64,000 nucleotides of DNA from Segniliparus rugosus ATCC BAA-974 (GCF_000185725.2 NZ_KI391953.1:248001-312000), one strand, 5' to 3'; shown: positions 35,738-45,786, counted from the stretch's first letter. Program-made: numbers and translations. Notes: generated from the sequence alone by a model not told the origin.

Positions 35738-36735
35738 TTATCCGTTGTCGGCGAGTTGTTGGGCGGTGATGAGTTCGTGGGCGTGGGCGAGTTTGTCGAG
35801 GACTTTCGGGGGAGGACGAAGGGGTAGAGGTCTTGGTGTCCCATGGAGCGGTTGACCATGTTGAGGGACCAGGCAAGGGGGATCCATTCCGCGATGAGCT
35901 GGTCGAAGCCGACCCGGCCCGGTTTGGGCTTGTCGACGCTCACTCCGGCCGGGGCGAACCCGAACGCGGCGGCGGTGTCGAGGGTGTCGCGGATGTGCAG
36001 GTAGTGGGCGAAGGTCTCGGCCCAGTCCTCCGCGGCGTGCATGGTCGCGTAGGAGGAGACGAACTCGTCCTCCCACCCGGCGGGCGCGCCCTGGCTGTAG
36101 TGCCGGTCGAGCGCGGCCTGGTAGTCCGCGTCGGGGTCCCCGAACAGCTCCACGAACGCCGCCTTGGCCTCTTCGTCTTGGACCAGGACGGTGTAGTAGT
36201 AGTGCCCGCTCTCGTGCCGGAAGTGCCCGAGCAGGGTCCGGTACGGCTCGGCCAGCTGGGCGCGCATCTGCTCGCGGTGCGAGTCGTCGCCCTCGGCGAG
36301 GTCGAGGGTGATCACCCCGTCCGCGTGCCCGATCACCACGTTCTGCGCGGCGCTCGAGAGCAGGTCGAACGCGAGGCCGCCGGAGGGGTCCTCGGCTTTC
36401 CCGGCCACCGGCAGGCCCAGCTCGTGCAGTTGCGCGACCAGCCGCCGCTTGGCCGTCTCGGCCTCCGCGAACAGGGGGAGGAACTCGGCGTCATCGTCGT
36501 TGGGCCGGGTGCGGGTGAGCGCGCAGGACTCGCACAACGCGCCAGCCTCGCCAACGGGCACCAGCCAGTTGCACGCGGCCACGTTCAAATTCGCGCACGC
36601 CTGATGCCGCTCCGGGTCCAAGACCAAGATGTCGCCGTCGGACAAGCTGTAGCCGACCGCGCTCTGACAGCTCAAACACACCGAATTCTCAAAGACCAAC
36701 CGTTGCCCGCACTTCTGGCATGCAAAATCACGCAT
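35738..36735 (-). CDS. Zinc-ribbon metallopeptidase, frameshifted near its C terminus
   Basis: About 315 residues in the main frame. N-terminal zinc ribbon CQKCGQRLVFENSVCLSC, then a peptidase domain with HESGHYYYTVL (HExxH, zinc ligands) typical of a putative zinc-binding peptidase family (Peptidase_Mx). The frame fails in a run of five Gs at 35808-35812: after DLYPFVLPRK the natural end VLDKLAHAHELITAQQLADNG with a stop at 35738 lies in the +1 frame. One missing C (minus strand) explains it; otherwise translation would run on for many unrelated residues. Could be a real mutation or a sequencing error. Confidence 0.75.
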
Positions 36736-36809
36736 AACAACCAATGTATTCGCAAACGCCTCGCGCCGCACGGGACTCAGACGGCCGCAACGAGATATTC
36801 CACCCCCGT

Positions 36810-38273
36810 TTACCTTCCGACAAACCCCGCCCGGACCTCGGCGAGGACCATCTCCACCACACCCCGAGCCCGACGAGCATCCCCAGGCACAAGCCCGATC
36901 CTGGTGCGCCGGTGCAGGACGTCGTCCGTGTCGAGGGCCCCTTCGTGGGTGAAGGCGAATTCGACCTCGGCGCGGCTGACGTCGATCCCTTCGGCGATTC
37001 GTTCGTCGGAAGCGCTCGCGTGGATTTGGTCGGCGACAAGGGCGAGCGATTCGGTCGCGCACGGCCCGGCCCGCAGGCCCGCGCGGGACACCGCCGCGTC
37101 GACGGCGTCCTGCGCCATCTTCCGGTACGTGGTGAGCTTGCCGCCGACCACGGTGATGGGTTTGCCCTGCGCGATGAGCACCGCGTGGTCGCGGGAGAGA
37201 TCCGAGGTCGCCCCGCCCCCGATGTCGAGGAGGGGCCGGAGCCCCGCGAACTGTCCGCGCACGTCCGCGCGGGAGAGCGGGCGGGCGAGCGCGGACGAGA
37301 TCGTGTCGAGCAGGAAGTCCACCTCGGATTCGGACGGCTGCGGCTCGTCGGGGACCTCGCCGGGGGCCTCTTCGTCCGTGAGCCCCAGGTAGACCCGGCC
37401 CAGCTGTTGCGGCAGGGCGAAGACGAAGCGGTTGAGATGGCCGGGGACCTGCACGGTCAGGGCTCCGGTCGGGTTGCCGAGCGCCGCCGCGTCGAGCACG
37501 AGGTGGGAGCCCCTGCTGGGGCGCAGCCTGATTGAGGGGTCCACCCGGCCCGCCCACACGCCGGTCGCGTTGACCACTGCGCGGGCCGCGACCGGGAAGC
37601 TGCGCCCGGTGAGCGTGTCGGTGAGCACGGCCCCGGTTTCGGCGACGTGTTCGGCCCGGACCCTGGTCAGCACGGACGCGCCCTGCGCCGCCGCAGTGCG
37701 CGCGACGGCGACCACGAGCTTCGCGTCGTCGACGAGCTGGCCGTCTTGCGCGGTGAGCGCCCCGGCGAGCCCGGCGGTCTTCAAGCCGGGCACGAGGCCG
37801 AGCGCCGCCGCCGCTGTGATCTTCCTGGGCCGGTCCAGGATCGTGGCCGGGGTGCCCGAGGATCTGCGCAGGACATCGCCGAGCGCGAAACCGACGCGGA
37901 CCATCGCGCGAGAGGTCCGGCTCAGCTCGGGAAGGAGCGGCACGACTTGGGTCAACGGGTGGACCAGGTGCGGCGCGATGACGGTCATCAAAAGGTGGCG
38001 CTCGCGCGCGGACTCCCGCGCGATGGAGATGTTCCCGCTCGCGAGGTAGCGCAGCCCGCCGTGCACGAGCTTGGAGCTCCAGCGGCTGGTGCCGAAGGCG
38101 AGGTCGCGCGCCTCGACCAGCGCGACGGACAAACCTCTGGCCGCCGCGTCGAGCGCGGCCCCGGCTCCGGTGACGCCGCCGCCGATGACGAGCACGTCCA
38201 GCGGGGTCGTCCGGTCGGCGAGCGCGGCGAGTTGCCGCCGCCGGGTCGCGGCGTTCAATGCGGAAGCGGTCAT
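36810..38273 (-). CDS. glpD: FAD-dependent glycerol-3-phosphate dehydrogenase
   Basis: 487 residues. Converts glycerol-3-phosphate to DHAP and passes electrons to the quinone pool; peripheral membrane enzyme. The N-terminal FAD motif is VIGGGVTGAGAALDAAARG, then GTSRWSSKLVHGGLRYL; C-terminal VGGKLTTYRKMAQDAV closes the domain. ATG 38273 overlaps the stop of the TetR gene by ATGA. It is about 70 residues shorter than E. coli GlpD, as in actinobacteria. Its order with the TetR, flavoprotein and lipid kinase genes matches M. tuberculosis Rv2249c-Rv2252 as I recall. Confidence 0.92.
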   Translation of the reverse strand: MTASALNAATRRRQLAALADRTTPLDVLVIGGGVTGAGAALDAAARGLSVALVEARDLAFGTSRWSSKLVHGGLRYLASGNISIARESARERHLLMTVIAPHLVHPLTQVVPLLPELSRTSRAMVRVGFALGDVLRRSSGTPATILDRPRKITAAAALGLVPGLKTAGLAGALTAQDGQLVDDAKLVVAVARTAAAQGASVLTRVRAEHVAETGAVLTDTLTGRSFPVAARAVVNATGVWAGRVDPSIRLRPSRGSHLVLDAAALGNPTGALTVQVPGHLNRFVFALPQQLGRVYLGLTDEEAPGEVPDEPQPSESEVDFLLDTISSALARPLSRADVRGQFAGLRPLLDIGGGATSDLSRDHAVLIAQGKPITVVGGKLTTYRKMAQDAVDAAVSRAGLRAGPCATESLALVADQIHASASDERIAEGIDVSRAEVEFAFTHEGALDTDDVLHRRTRIGLVPGDARRARGVVEMVLAEVRAGFVGR

Positions 38274-38827
38274 GGCTGGAGGTATCCGTTCAGCACTCGG
38301 GCCAGCTCGTCGGCCCAGCGCTCGTGCAGCACCGGTTCGAGCAGGCGGGTCGATTGGGTCACCGATTGGGCGAGCACCAGGGTCATCATGGCGAGCTCTT
38401 CCGGGTCGCCCTCGCGGACTTCGCCGAGGCGTTGCGATTGCTCGATCTCCTCGCGCAGCACCTTGAGCACCGAGCGCTGGCTCGTGCCGATGCGCTGGAA
38501 GACGTACGTGGCCAATAGTTCGCGCCGCTCGTCGAGCAGCACGCGGAGCAGCTGGTCCTCGTGTGCGGCCCGCGCGAAAGCGACGATGCGACGGACCAAG
38601 TCCGCGCGCCGTCCGTCCCCCGGCCCCACCTGTTCGAGCAGCCCCGCCACCTCTCTGGTGATCATGTCGCGGACCAGGTCGTTCACATCCTGCCAGCGCC
38701 GGTAGATCGTCGGCCGGGAGACGCCCGCGCGGCGTGCGACGTCGGCGAGGGTGATCCGCGCCGCGCCGCTTAAGAGACAGTCCCGCGCGGCCTCAAGGAT
38801 CTGTTCGTCCACGGGCCCTTCTTCCAT
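38270..38827 (-). CDS. TetR-family regulator of the glpD / flavoprotein locus
   Basis: 185 residues, N-terminal HTH with LADVARRAGVSRPTIYRRWQ (recognition helix), and a generic C-terminal domain. The start at 38827 overlaps a dyad containing TTGACACTTTGTGTAA (38834-38849) between it and the divergent flavoprotein gene, a candidate autoregulatory site. It is coupled to glpD by ATGA, so it would co-regulate glpD and the divergent pair. Confidence 0.85.
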   Translation of the reverse strand: MEEGPVDEQILEAARDCLLSGAARITLADVARRAGVSRPTIYRRWQDVNDLVRDMITREVAGLLEQVGPGDGRRADLVRRIVAFARAAHEDQLLRVLLDERRELLATYVFQRIGTSQRSVLKVLREEIEQSQRLGEVREGDPEELAMMTLVLAQSVTQSTRLLEPVLHERWADELARVLNGYLQP

Positions 38828-38833
38828 TACATA

Positions 38834-38855
38834 TTGACACTTTGTGTAATACTGT
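38834..38855. promoter_or_regulatory. Divergent promoter and TetR-type dyad
   Basis: TTGACACTTTGTGTAAT contains an imperfect dyad ACAC-ttt-GTGT. TACTGT (38850-38855) ends five bases before the ATG at 38861, so the plus-strand transcript is probably leaderless. The dyad spans the region where both divergent promoters must lie. Confidence 0.45.
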
Positions 38856-38860
38856 AACGC

Positions 38861-40480
38861 ATGGCTGACGATCCGCTCCCCCACTTGCTCCCGCTGCCGC
38901 CGATGCGTTGGAACGCGTGGGGGATTCCGTCCGACGCGCGGCCTCTGTCCAAGGGGATCGTCGATCTGCTGGAAGCCGCGCTCGGAGTGGGCGGCGGACT
39001 CGGGCCCGCGCCCGGCCCCGAGTCGGTCGAGCTTCCGCCCACGCGCCTGACCGGCGCGGACGTCGCCGCGCTCGCCGCGATCGTCGGCCAGGAGCACGTC
39101 GGCACGGAACCCGGCGACCGGCTCTCGCGCGCCGGAGGCAAAAGCACGCTCGACCTCTTGCGAAGGCGAGAAGCGCGACAGCTGGCTCCGGACGGGGCAG
39201 TGGCCCCTGGGAGCGACGACGAGGTGGCGGCGGTCCTGGCGTACTGCGAAGAGGCGGGCGTCGCGGTCGTCCCGTTCGGCGGCGGGACCAGCGTGGTCGG
39301 CGGTCTGGACCCAGAGACCGGGGGATTGCGCGCGGTGATCGCTCTCGACCTGCGCCGCTTCGGCGCGCTCGTCCGGCTTGACGAGATCTCGCTCCTCGCG
39401 ACGTTCCAGGCGGGGATCCCAGGGCCAAGGGCCGAGGCGCTGCTCGGCGAGCGCGGCTACATCCTCGGGCATTATCCGCAGAGCTTCCAATTCGCGACCA
39501 TCGGCGGCTTCGCCGCCGCCCGCTCCTCGGGCCAGGCTTCGGCGGGCTACGGCAGGTTCGACGACATGGTCGTCGGGCTCACCGCGGTCACCCCGCGCGG
39601 CGTGCTCCGCTTGGGCCGGGCGCAGAAGAGCGCGGCGGGCCCGGACCTGCGGCAGGTCTTCCTCGGCTCGGAAGGGGCGTTCGGGGTGATCACCGAGGTC
39701 GTCGTGCGGATCCGGCCCAAGCCGGAGCGCGTCGTGCGCCAAGCCTGGCGGTTCGAGGACTTCGCGCAGGGCGAAGCGGCGTTGCGGGCGGTGGCCCAGA
39801 GCAGCTTCCGGCCAACCGTCTTGCGGCTGTCCGACGAGGTGGAGACCGGCGTGAACCTGGCGACCACGGAGAAGATCGGCGCGGGCGATTCGCCCGGCGG
39901 GGCCTTGGCCGTCACGACGTTCGAGGGCGCGCCCGACGAAGTGCGGGCCGCCTCCGAGCTTGCCGCGCGGGCGTTCGAGGCGGCGGGCGGAGCGGCGCTC
40001 GGCCCGGAGCTCGCCGACTCCTGGGAGGCTGGGCGGTACTCCGCCCCATATCTGCGCGACGCGCTCCTCGACGCGGGGGCGGGCTGCGAGACCCTGGAGA
40101 CGGCGACCACGTGGGACAAGGTGGACGAGGTGAAGGCGGCGGTGACCGAGGCCCTGCTCGAAGCCTTCGCCGAGAACGGGACCAAAGCGCTGGTCATGTG
40201 CCATATCTCGCATGTCTACCCGGCGGGGGCCTCGTTGTACTTCACCGTGGTGTACGCGATGGCGGGCGATCCGGTCGAGCAATGGGCGGCGGTCAAGGCG
40301 GCGGTCTCGCAGGTCATCGTCGAAGTCGGCGCGACCATCAGCCACCACCACGGGGTGGGGGCCGACCACCGGCGCTGGCTGGCCGAGGAGATCGGCGAGG
40401 TCGGCGTGGCCGTGCTGCGGGCGGTCAAATCGGCGGTGGACCCCAAAGGGATCCTCAATCCGGGGAAGCTGGTCCCATGA
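38861..40480 (+). CDS. FAD-linked oxidoreductase, alkyldihydroxyacetonephosphate synthase-like
   Basis: 539 residues. An FAD-binding PCMH/VAO-type domain carries PFGGGTSVVGGL and GGFAAARSSGQASAGYG, and the C-terminal ISHHHGVGADH is the hallmark of the AGPS group. In eukaryotes AGPS replaces the acyl chain of acyl-DHAP by an alkyl chain in ether-lipid synthesis; the bacterial homologues are uncharacterised. It is divergent from glpD, whose product is DHAP, and coupled to a diacylglycerol-kinase-like lipid kinase, so a role in glycerolipid metabolism is a reasonable inference. MRWNAWG at the N terminus is also family-like. Confidence 0.82.
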   Translation: MADDPLPHLLPLPPMRWNAWGIPSDARPLSKGIVDLLEAALGVGGGLGPAPGPESVELPPTRLTGADVAALAAIVGQEHVGTEPGDRLSRAGGKSTLDLLRRREARQLAPDGAVAPGSDDEVAAVLAYCEEAGVAVVPFGGGTSVVGGLDPETGGLRAVIALDLRRFGALVRLDEISLLATFQAGIPGPRAEALLGERGYILGHYPQSFQFATIGGFAAARSSGQASAGYGRFDDMVVGLTAVTPRGVLRLGRAQKSAAGPDLRQVFLGSEGAFGVITEVVVRIRPKPERVVRQAWRFEDFAQGEAALRAVAQSSFRPTVLRLSDEVETGVNLATTEKIGAGDSPGGALAVTTFEGAPDEVRAASELAARAFEAAGGAALGPELADSWEAGRYSAPYLRDALLDAGAGCETLETATTWDKVDEVKAAVTEALLEAFAENGTKALVMCHISHVYPAGASLYFTVVYAMAGDPVEQWAAVKAAVSQVIVEVGATISHHHGVGADHRRWLAEEIGEVGVAVLRAVKSAVDPKGILNPGKLVP

Positions 40481-41346
40481 GCCAGTTCGATCCGGCCGGG
40501 CGGATCCGTTCGGCCGCTGCGGTGGTCAACCCCAAGGCTGCCAAGGTGGCGGAGGAGGCGCTCGCGGCGCTGCGCGCCGCGGGGATCGCGGTTCGCGGCC
40601 AGGACGAGGAGGCGGACGCGCTGGTCGTGGTGGGCGGCGACGGCACCATGGCGCAGGTCTTGCCCCACGCGGTGCGCCGAGGCGCGCCCGTCGGGTTGAT
40701 CCCCGCGGGCACCGGCAACGACCTCGCCCGCGTGCTGGGGACACCGCGCCACGACCCCGTCGCGGCCGCGAGCGTCGTCAGCTCGGGGAACACCCGCCTG
40801 TTCGACCTCGGGGAGATCCGCACGGAGACGGACGGGCGCTCGACGCTGTTCGGCACCGTGGCCGCGATCGGTTTCGACGCGCTCGTCAGCGAGCGGGCGA
40901 ACCGGATGCGTTGGCCGAAGGGGAAGTCGCGCTACGTCCTCGCGACGTTCGCGGAGCTGGGCCGCCTCGCCCCGCGCAGACTGCGCTTCGAGGTGGACGG
41001 CGAGGTGTTCGAGCACAACGCGGCATTGGCGGCGATCGGGAACACGAGCAGCTACGGCGGCGGCATGCGGATCTGCCCGGACGCGGACCCCGGCGACGGG
41101 CTTTTAGAGCTTACCGTGGTCGAGCACTCCTCCCGGTTGCGGTTGCTGCGGTTCTTCCCGACCGTCTTCAAAGGATCGCACCTCGGGCTGGCGGAAGTGA
41201 CCGCTTATCGGGGCGCGTCGATCAGCGTGCGGTGCGCGGACTCGTCAGGGCCCCAGCCGTTGGTCTACGCGGACGGCGAGCGGGTCGGGACGCTGCCCTG
41301 CGCGATCACGGCGAAGCCGGGGGCATTGCGGTTCATCGTGCCATGA
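40477..41346 (+). CDS. Diacylglycerol/sphingosine kinase-type lipid kinase
   Basis: 289 residues. Catalytic domain with the ATP-binding signature ALVVVGGDGTMAQVL and GLIPAGTGNDLARVLG, then a beta-sandwich domain with IGNTSSYGGGMRICPDADP and DGLLELTVV. It phosphorylates a lipid hydroxyl; the exact substrate (diacylglycerol is likely) is not visible. ATG 40477 overlaps the upstream stop (ATGA). Its last 14 bases overlap the convergent Uma2-type gene. Confidence 0.9.
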   Translation: MSQFDPAGRIRSAAAVVNPKAAKVAEEALAALRAAGIAVRGQDEEADALVVVGGDGTMAQVLPHAVRRGAPVGLIPAGTGNDLARVLGTPRHDPVAAASVVSSGNTRLFDLGEIRTETDGRSTLFGTVAAIGFDALVSERANRMRWPKGKSRYVLATFAELGRLAPRRLRFEVDGEVFEHNAALAAIGNTSSYGGGMRICPDADPGDGLLELTVVEHSSRLRLLRFFPTVFKGSHLGLAEVTAYRGASISVRCADSSGPQPLVYADGERVGTLPCAITAKPGALRFIVP

Positions 41347-41932
41347 GAGATCCGAGGTCGAACTCCAGCTCGCATGGCTCGGTGATCCTCACACGGTCGC
41401 CGTCGAGCACGTCGAGCCGGTGGTGGTACGCGCCGTCGCGGAGGGCGTAGGCGAGGAAGCGCTCGGCGGGAGTCTGGGCGTCCAGGTCGACGATCCAGTA
41501 ATGCGGGATGCCCGCGTCCTGATACTCCTGAAGTTTGACCCGTTGATCGAGCCTGCGCGAGCCGGGGCTCACGATCTCCACGACGAGGAGGGCTTGGCCT
41601 TCGAAGAGGTGCAGGTCTTTCTCAGACTCGTCGAGTTCGGCGGGGTAGACCACCACGTCCGGGATCCGCTCGGTGAGCGGAACTTCCCAGAGCACGACCC
41701 CTGCTTCTTGGACAACCGACCATTCCGCGGGCAGCGCGGTTTCAAGGAGGTTGGCGAGTTTTCGGCTTGTGATCATGTGCTTACGCTTCGCGGGCGCCAT
41801 GATCGACAGCACCCCCTCGACCACTTCGGCCTTGACGCCCTCGGGGAGTTCGAGCTTTTCCCACTGTTCGAGGGTCATCGGCCCTCTCGGCACGTCGACG
41901 CTGACTTTCAGCAGCTCGGCTGTCGTCGTCAT
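41333..41932 (-). CDS. Uma2-family (PD-(D/E)XK-like) protein
   Basis: 199 residues. RIPDVVVYPAEL, LLVVEIVSPGS and KLQEYQDAGIPHYWIVD are the conserved Uma2/DUF820 blocks, a nuclease-like fold of unclear role that is expanded in cyanobacteria and some actinobacteria. The catalytic D and ExK-type residues are in those blocks. GGAGGAATGCG precedes ATG 41932. It ends convergently inside the lipid kinase gene by 14 bases. Isolated accessory gene. Confidence 0.75.
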   Translation of the reverse strand: MTTTAELLKVSVDVPRGPMTLEQWEKLELPEGVKAEVVEGVLSIMAPAKRKHMITSRKLANLLETALPAEWSVVQEAGVVLWEVPLTERIPDVVVYPAELDESEKDLHLFEGQALLVVEIVSPGSRRLDQRVKLQEYQDAGIPHYWIVDLDAQTPAERFLAYALRDGAYHHRLDVLDGDRVRITEPCELEFDLGSLMAR

Positions 41933-42033
41933 CGCATTCCTCCAAATCGAGTGGTGAACACCAGTGTAACGCCCGGTTAGCCCCGTCACTATCGAACATG
42001 TCATCGACAGTAGCGCGGGGGCCCGACACAAAA

Positions 42034-42064
42034 GATGGCCCGGCGGGAATCCCGCCGGGCCATC
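42034..42064 (-). terminator. Intrinsic terminator of metE
   Basis: Perfect 14-bp stem (42034-42047 with 42051-42064) with a three-base loop AAT. On the minus strand the hairpin is followed by TTTTGTGTC, a T-tract, so it is a classical terminator 13 bases after the metE stop. Confidence 0.9.
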
Positions 42065-42077
42065 GTGTGGCTCTGGA

Positions 42078-44345
42078 TCAGAGGGTGGCGCGCACCTGCT
42101 TGGTCGCCTCCACCAGGTTGACGAGCGAGGCTTTGGTCTCGGTCTCGCCACGGGTCTTCAGGCCGCAGTCCGGGTTGACCCACAGGCGGTCGACCGGCAC
42201 GGCGGCAAGAGCCTCCTTGAGGGAGGTGACGATCTCCTCCACCGACGGCACGCGCGGGGAGTGGATGTCGTAGACGCCGGGGCCGACGCCGTTCTTGAAC
42301 CCCGCCGCGTTGAGGTCGTCCAGCACCTCCATATGCGAGCGGGCGGCCTCGATGGAGGTGACGTCCGCGTCGAGGTCGGCGATGGCCCCGATGACCTCGC
42401 CGAACTCCGAGTAGCACAGGTGGGTGTGGATCTGGGTCGAGTCCTCGACCCCGGAGGTCGAGAACTTGAAGGAGCCGACGGCCCAGTCGAGGTACGAGGC
42501 CTGGTCGGCCTTTTTGAGCGGCAGCGTCTCGCGCAGCGCGGGCTCGTCCACCTGGATGACCTTGATCCCGGCGTTCTGCAGGTCGACGGTCTCCTCGCGG
42601 ATCGCGAGCGCCACCTGGTAGGCGGTGTCGCCCAGCGGCTGGTCGTCACGGACGAAGGACCAGGCCAGGATGGTCACCGGGCCGGTGAGCATGCCCTTGA
42701 CCGGCTTCTCGGTCAGCGACTGCGCGTACTTGCTCCACGCGACGGTCATCGGGTTCGGGCGCTTCACGTCGCCGTAGAGCACCGGCGGGCGCACGCAGCG
42801 AGAGCCGTAGGACTGCACCCAGCCGTTCGAGGTGGCGAAGAAGCCTTCGAGCTGCTCGGCGAAGTACTGCACCATGTCGTTGCGCTCCGGCTCGCCGTGC
42901 ACCAGCACGTCAAGGCCCAGCTCCTCCTGGAGCTTGATGACCGAGGCGACCTCGTCGCGCATGTTCTGCTCGTACTCCGCCGCGGTGATCTCGCCCTTGG
43001 TGAACTTCTGGCGGGCGACTCGGATCTCCCTGGTCTGCGGGAAGGAGCCGATCGTGGTGGTCGGCAGCTTCGGGATGCCGAGCGCGGCGTTCTGCTGGGA
43101 GATGCGCTGGTCGGCGGGGCCGCGCTGGCCGGCGGTCTCGCGCAGCTTCGCGATCTCGTCGCGCAACGCCTTGTCGTTCAGGCGCGGGTCGGTGCGGCGG
43201 GTGGCCTGCGCCTTGGCGCTGGAGTCGAGCTCGGCGGCGATGGAGCCCCGGCCCTCTTTCAGGCCCTTGGCGAGGGTCGCGACCTCGGTGATCTTCTCGT
43301 CGCCGAACGCCAGCCAGGAGCGCAGCGTGTCGTCGAGGTGGGTCTCAGGCGCGAGCGAGTACGGCACGTGCAAGAGGGAGCTGGAGGAGGAGACGGCGAC
43401 CTGGACGCCCTTGGCCTTCAGGCCCTCGAGCACGGTCAGCGCCTTGTCGAGGTCGGTGCGCCAGATGTTGCGCCCGTCGACCACGCCCGCCGCGAGCAGC
43501 TTGCCGCCGAAGTTCACGCCCGCGAGGTGGTCGGCGGAGCCGTACACCAGGTCGACGGCGATGCCGTCGATGCCGCTGGCGAGGATCTTCTCCAGGGCCA
43601 GGCCCAAGCCGGAGAAGTAGGTCGCGAGCAGGATGGAGGGCCGGTCGGCGGCAGAGGTCAGCTGCTGGTACGCGGCGACCGCGACGTCGATAGCGGCCTG
43701 GCCCTTGTCGGTCACCAGGACCGGCTCGTCCAGCTGCACCCACTCGACGCCCTTGGCCTTGAGCTGGGCGAGGAGGTCTTTGTACAGCGGGATCAGCTCG
43801 CCGATCCTGTCGAGGAGCGGGCCCTGGCCGTCCACCGGCTTGGACAGCAGCAGGAAGGTGACCGGGCCGATGACGACCGGGCGGGCGGGGACGCCCAGCT
43901 CCTTGGCCTCGTCCAGCTCGGCGAAGATCTTGCTCGGGTCAAGGGCGAACTTCGTGGCGGGGGAGATCTCCGGGACGATGTAGTGGTAGTTCGTGTCGAA
44001 CCATTTGGTCATCTCCAGCGGCGCGACCTCCTGGTTGCCTCGGGCGGCGGCGAAGTAGCGGTCGAGCTCGTTCGAGATGCCCTTGACCCGCTCCGGCAGG
44101 GCTCCGAGCAGCACGGCGGCGTCGAGCACCTGGTCGTAGTAGGAGAAGGTGTTCACCGGGACGGAGTCAAAGCCCGCGTCCTTCAGTTTCGTCAGGGTGT
44201 CGGTGCGCAGCTGCTTGGCGACCGCCGCGAGGTCCTCGGCGCTGGACTTCTTGGCCCAGTACGACTCGACGGCTTTCTTCAGCTCGCGTTTGGGGCCGAT
44301 GCGGGGGGAGCCGAGCACAGTCGCGCTGAATGGAGTAAAGGACAT
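42078..44345 (-). CDS. metE: Cobalamin-independent methionine synthase
   Basis: 755 residues; transfers a methyl group from 5-methyltetrahydropteroyl-triglutamate to homocysteine. The C-terminal catalytic domain has the zinc ligands in HTHLCYSEF and [10 protein letters not shown], plus the Glu in the metE motif between them; the N-terminal half repeats the TIM barrel. AAGGAG is well placed before ATG 44345. An upstream in-frame ATG at 44408 would add 21 residues but has no RBS. No cobalamin riboswitch is recognisable in the leader. Confidence 0.95.
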   Translation of the reverse strand: MSFTPFSATVLGSPRIGPKRELKKAVESYWAKKSSAEDLAAVAKQLRTDTLTKLKDAGFDSVPVNTFSYYDQVLDAAVLLGALPERVKGISNELDRYFAAARGNQEVAPLEMTKWFDTNYHYIVPEISPATKFALDPSKIFAELDEAKELGVPARPVVIGPVTFLLLSKPVDGQGPLLDRIGELIPLYKDLLAQLKAKGVEWVQLDEPVLVTDKGQAAIDVAVAAYQQLTSAADRPSILLATYFSGLGLALEKILASGIDGIAVDLVYGSADHLAGVNFGGKLLAAGVVDGRNIWRTDLDKALTVLEGLKAKGVQVAVSSSSSLLHVPYSLAPETHLDDTLRSWLAFGDEKITEVATLAKGLKEGRGSIAAELDSSAKAQATRRTDPRLNDKALRDEIAKLRETAGQRGPADQRISQQNAALGIPKLPTTTIGSFPQTREIRVARQKFTKGEITAAEYEQNMRDEVASVIKLQEELGLDVLVHGEPERNDMVQYFAEQLEGFFATSNGWVQSYGSRCVRPPVLYGDVKRPNPMTVAWSKYAQSLTEKPVKGMLTGPVTILAWSFVRDDQPLGDTAYQVALAIREETVDLQNAGIKVIQVDEPALRETLPLKKADQASYLDWAVGSFKFSTSGVEDSTQIHTHLCYSEFGEVIGAIADLDADVTSIEAARSHMEVLDDLNAAGFKNGVGPGVYDIHSPRVPSVEEIVTSLKEALAAVPVDRLWVNPDCGLKTRGETETKASLVNLVEATKQVRATL

Positions 44346-44497
44346 GGGATTCTCCTTATGTGTCTCTGACAGTTCGCAGGCCATCCCTCTGTATGAGGAA
44401 GTCTGCATGCGTTGTCGCGCTGGGGGCTCCCGTTCCGACGATGCTTATCATATACGAAACAGATCCGCGCCTTTTTTCGGCGAGAAGCTGACGAAGA
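44346..44497 (-). promoter_or_regulatory. metE promoter and leader region
   Basis: A -10-like TATGAT on the minus strand (44447-44452) predicts a start near 44440 and a leader of about 95 nt before AAGGAG. The leader can code a 21-codon in-frame extension from ATG 44408. I could not match it to the cobalamin, SAM-I or SAM-IV riboswitch consensus. Confidence 0.35.
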
Positions 44498-45682
44498 TCA
44501 CTGTGTGAGCTGAGCCACGCGGGCGAGCGCCTCGTCGAGCACTTCCGGGCGTTTGCAGAACGCGAAGCGCACCAGGCCGCCGTAGAGGTCGCGCCGGTCG
44601 GAGAGCCCGGCGTACGGGATGCCGACGACGCCGACCTGCTGGGCGAGATGGTGGCAGAACTCGAAGCCGTCCGCGTAGCCCAAGGGGCTCGCGTCGGCGG
44701 TGAGGAAGTACGTGCCGGTCGCCGGGTACACGGCGAAGCCCGCTTCGGCCAGCCCGGCAGAGAGGCGGTCGCGGTTCTCCAGCAGCGAGGCGCGCAGCCC
44801 TCGGATCCAGCCGTCCTGGGTGCGCAGCGCGAGCGCGACGGCGGGTTGCAGCGGGGCGGCTCCGACGAACGTGACGTACTGCTTGACGGCGAGCACCGCT
44901 TTGACCAGGTCGGCGGGGCCGCACACCCAGCCGGTCTTCCAGCCGGTGGCGTTGAAGGTCTTGCCCGCGCCCGAACAGCTCAGCGTGCGCTCGGCCATGC
45001 CGGGCAGCGCGGCGATGGGCCGGTGCCTGAATCCGTCGAAGATCAGATGCTCGTACACCTCGTCGGTCAGCACGATGATGTCGTGCAGGGCCGCCAGCCG
45101 GGCGATCTCGCCGAGATCCTCGTTCGTCAGCACCGTCCCGGTGGGATTGTGCGGGGAGTTGAGCAGGATGATCCTGGTCCGGGGGGTGATGGCGGCGGCG
45201 AAGCGCTCCGGGTCGAAGACGAACCTGCCGTCCTTGGGCTCCAACGGCACGCGGACGAGCACGCCGTGCGCCATCGCGACGGCCGGGGCGTAGCTGTCGT
45301 AGCAAGGCTCAAGCGCGACGACCTCCTCGCCCGGCTCGACCAGCGCGAGGATCGCGCAGGTCAGAGCCTCGGTGGCCCCGACGGTGATGAGGATTTCCGT
45401 CTCCGGGTCGTACACCGTCCCGTACCGGGTGGCCCGGTCGTTCGCGATAGCCTGGCGCAGCGGCAGGTAGCCCCTGCCGGACGAGTACTGGTTCACGCCG
45501 TCCGCGATGGCTTTCTGCGCCGCCTCCAACATGGCGGGCGGGCCGTCGGTGTCGGGGAAGCCTTGGCCGAGGTTGACCGACTGGGTCTTCCTTGCCAACT
45601 CGGTCATCTCGGCGAAGATGGTCGTGCTGAACGGGACGAGGCGCTCGGAGAGGCCTCTGCGGGCGGCGGTGGGTGTTGGCAT
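44498..45682 (-). CDS. PLP-dependent aminotransferase, class I/II (DapC-like)
   Basis: 394 residues, fold type I. NLGQGFPDTDGP, SPHNPTGTVL and SCSGAGKTFNATGWKTGW are present; the lysine of GAGKTFN binds PLP. Closest in my memory to M. tuberculosis Rv0858c (DapC, N-succinyldiaminopimelate aminotransferase) but related to methionine/kynurenine aminotransferases, so the substrate is not certain. ATG 45682 follows AGGAAC; in-frame ATGs at 45712 and 45715 would add 10-11 residues. The location near moaC2 agrees with the mycobacterial gene order. Confidence 0.8.
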   Translation of the reverse strand: MPTPTAARRGLSERLVPFSTTIFAEMTELARKTQSVNLGQGFPDTDGPPAMLEAAQKAIADGVNQYSSGRGYLPLRQAIANDRATRYGTVYDPETEILITVGATEALTCAILALVEPGEEVVALEPCYDSYAPAVAMAHGVLVRVPLEPKDGRFVFDPERFAAAITPRTRIILLNSPHNPTGTVLTNEDLGEIARLAALHDIIVLTDEVYEHLIFDGFRHRPIAALPGMAERTLSCSGAGKTFNATGWKTGWVCGPADLVKAVLAVKQYVTFVGAAPLQPAVALALRTQDGWIRGLRASLLENRDRLSAGLAEAGFAVYPATGTYFLTADASPLGYADGFEFCHHLAQQVGVVGIPYAGLSDRRDLYGGLVRFAFCKRPEVLDEALARVAQLTQ

Positions 45683-45786
45683 GATTGTTCCTGGGGTCGG
45701 GGGAGTATGCATCATAGCTCCGAACGGGGGCGGGGAGGTCCGAGAACAGGCGTCCAGTCCTTCTCGACTGGATTTGTTCTGGCAGA

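Noticed and set aside
34354-37557. 1067-codon minus-strand frame
   Set aside because: Only the part 35813-36735 is a real protein (zinc peptidase); the rest arises from its frameshift and from antisense of neighbours.
44346-44497. Cobalamin or SAM riboswitch in the metE leader
   Set aside because: Leader is about 95 nt and lacks the conserved cobalamin box and SAM core sequences.
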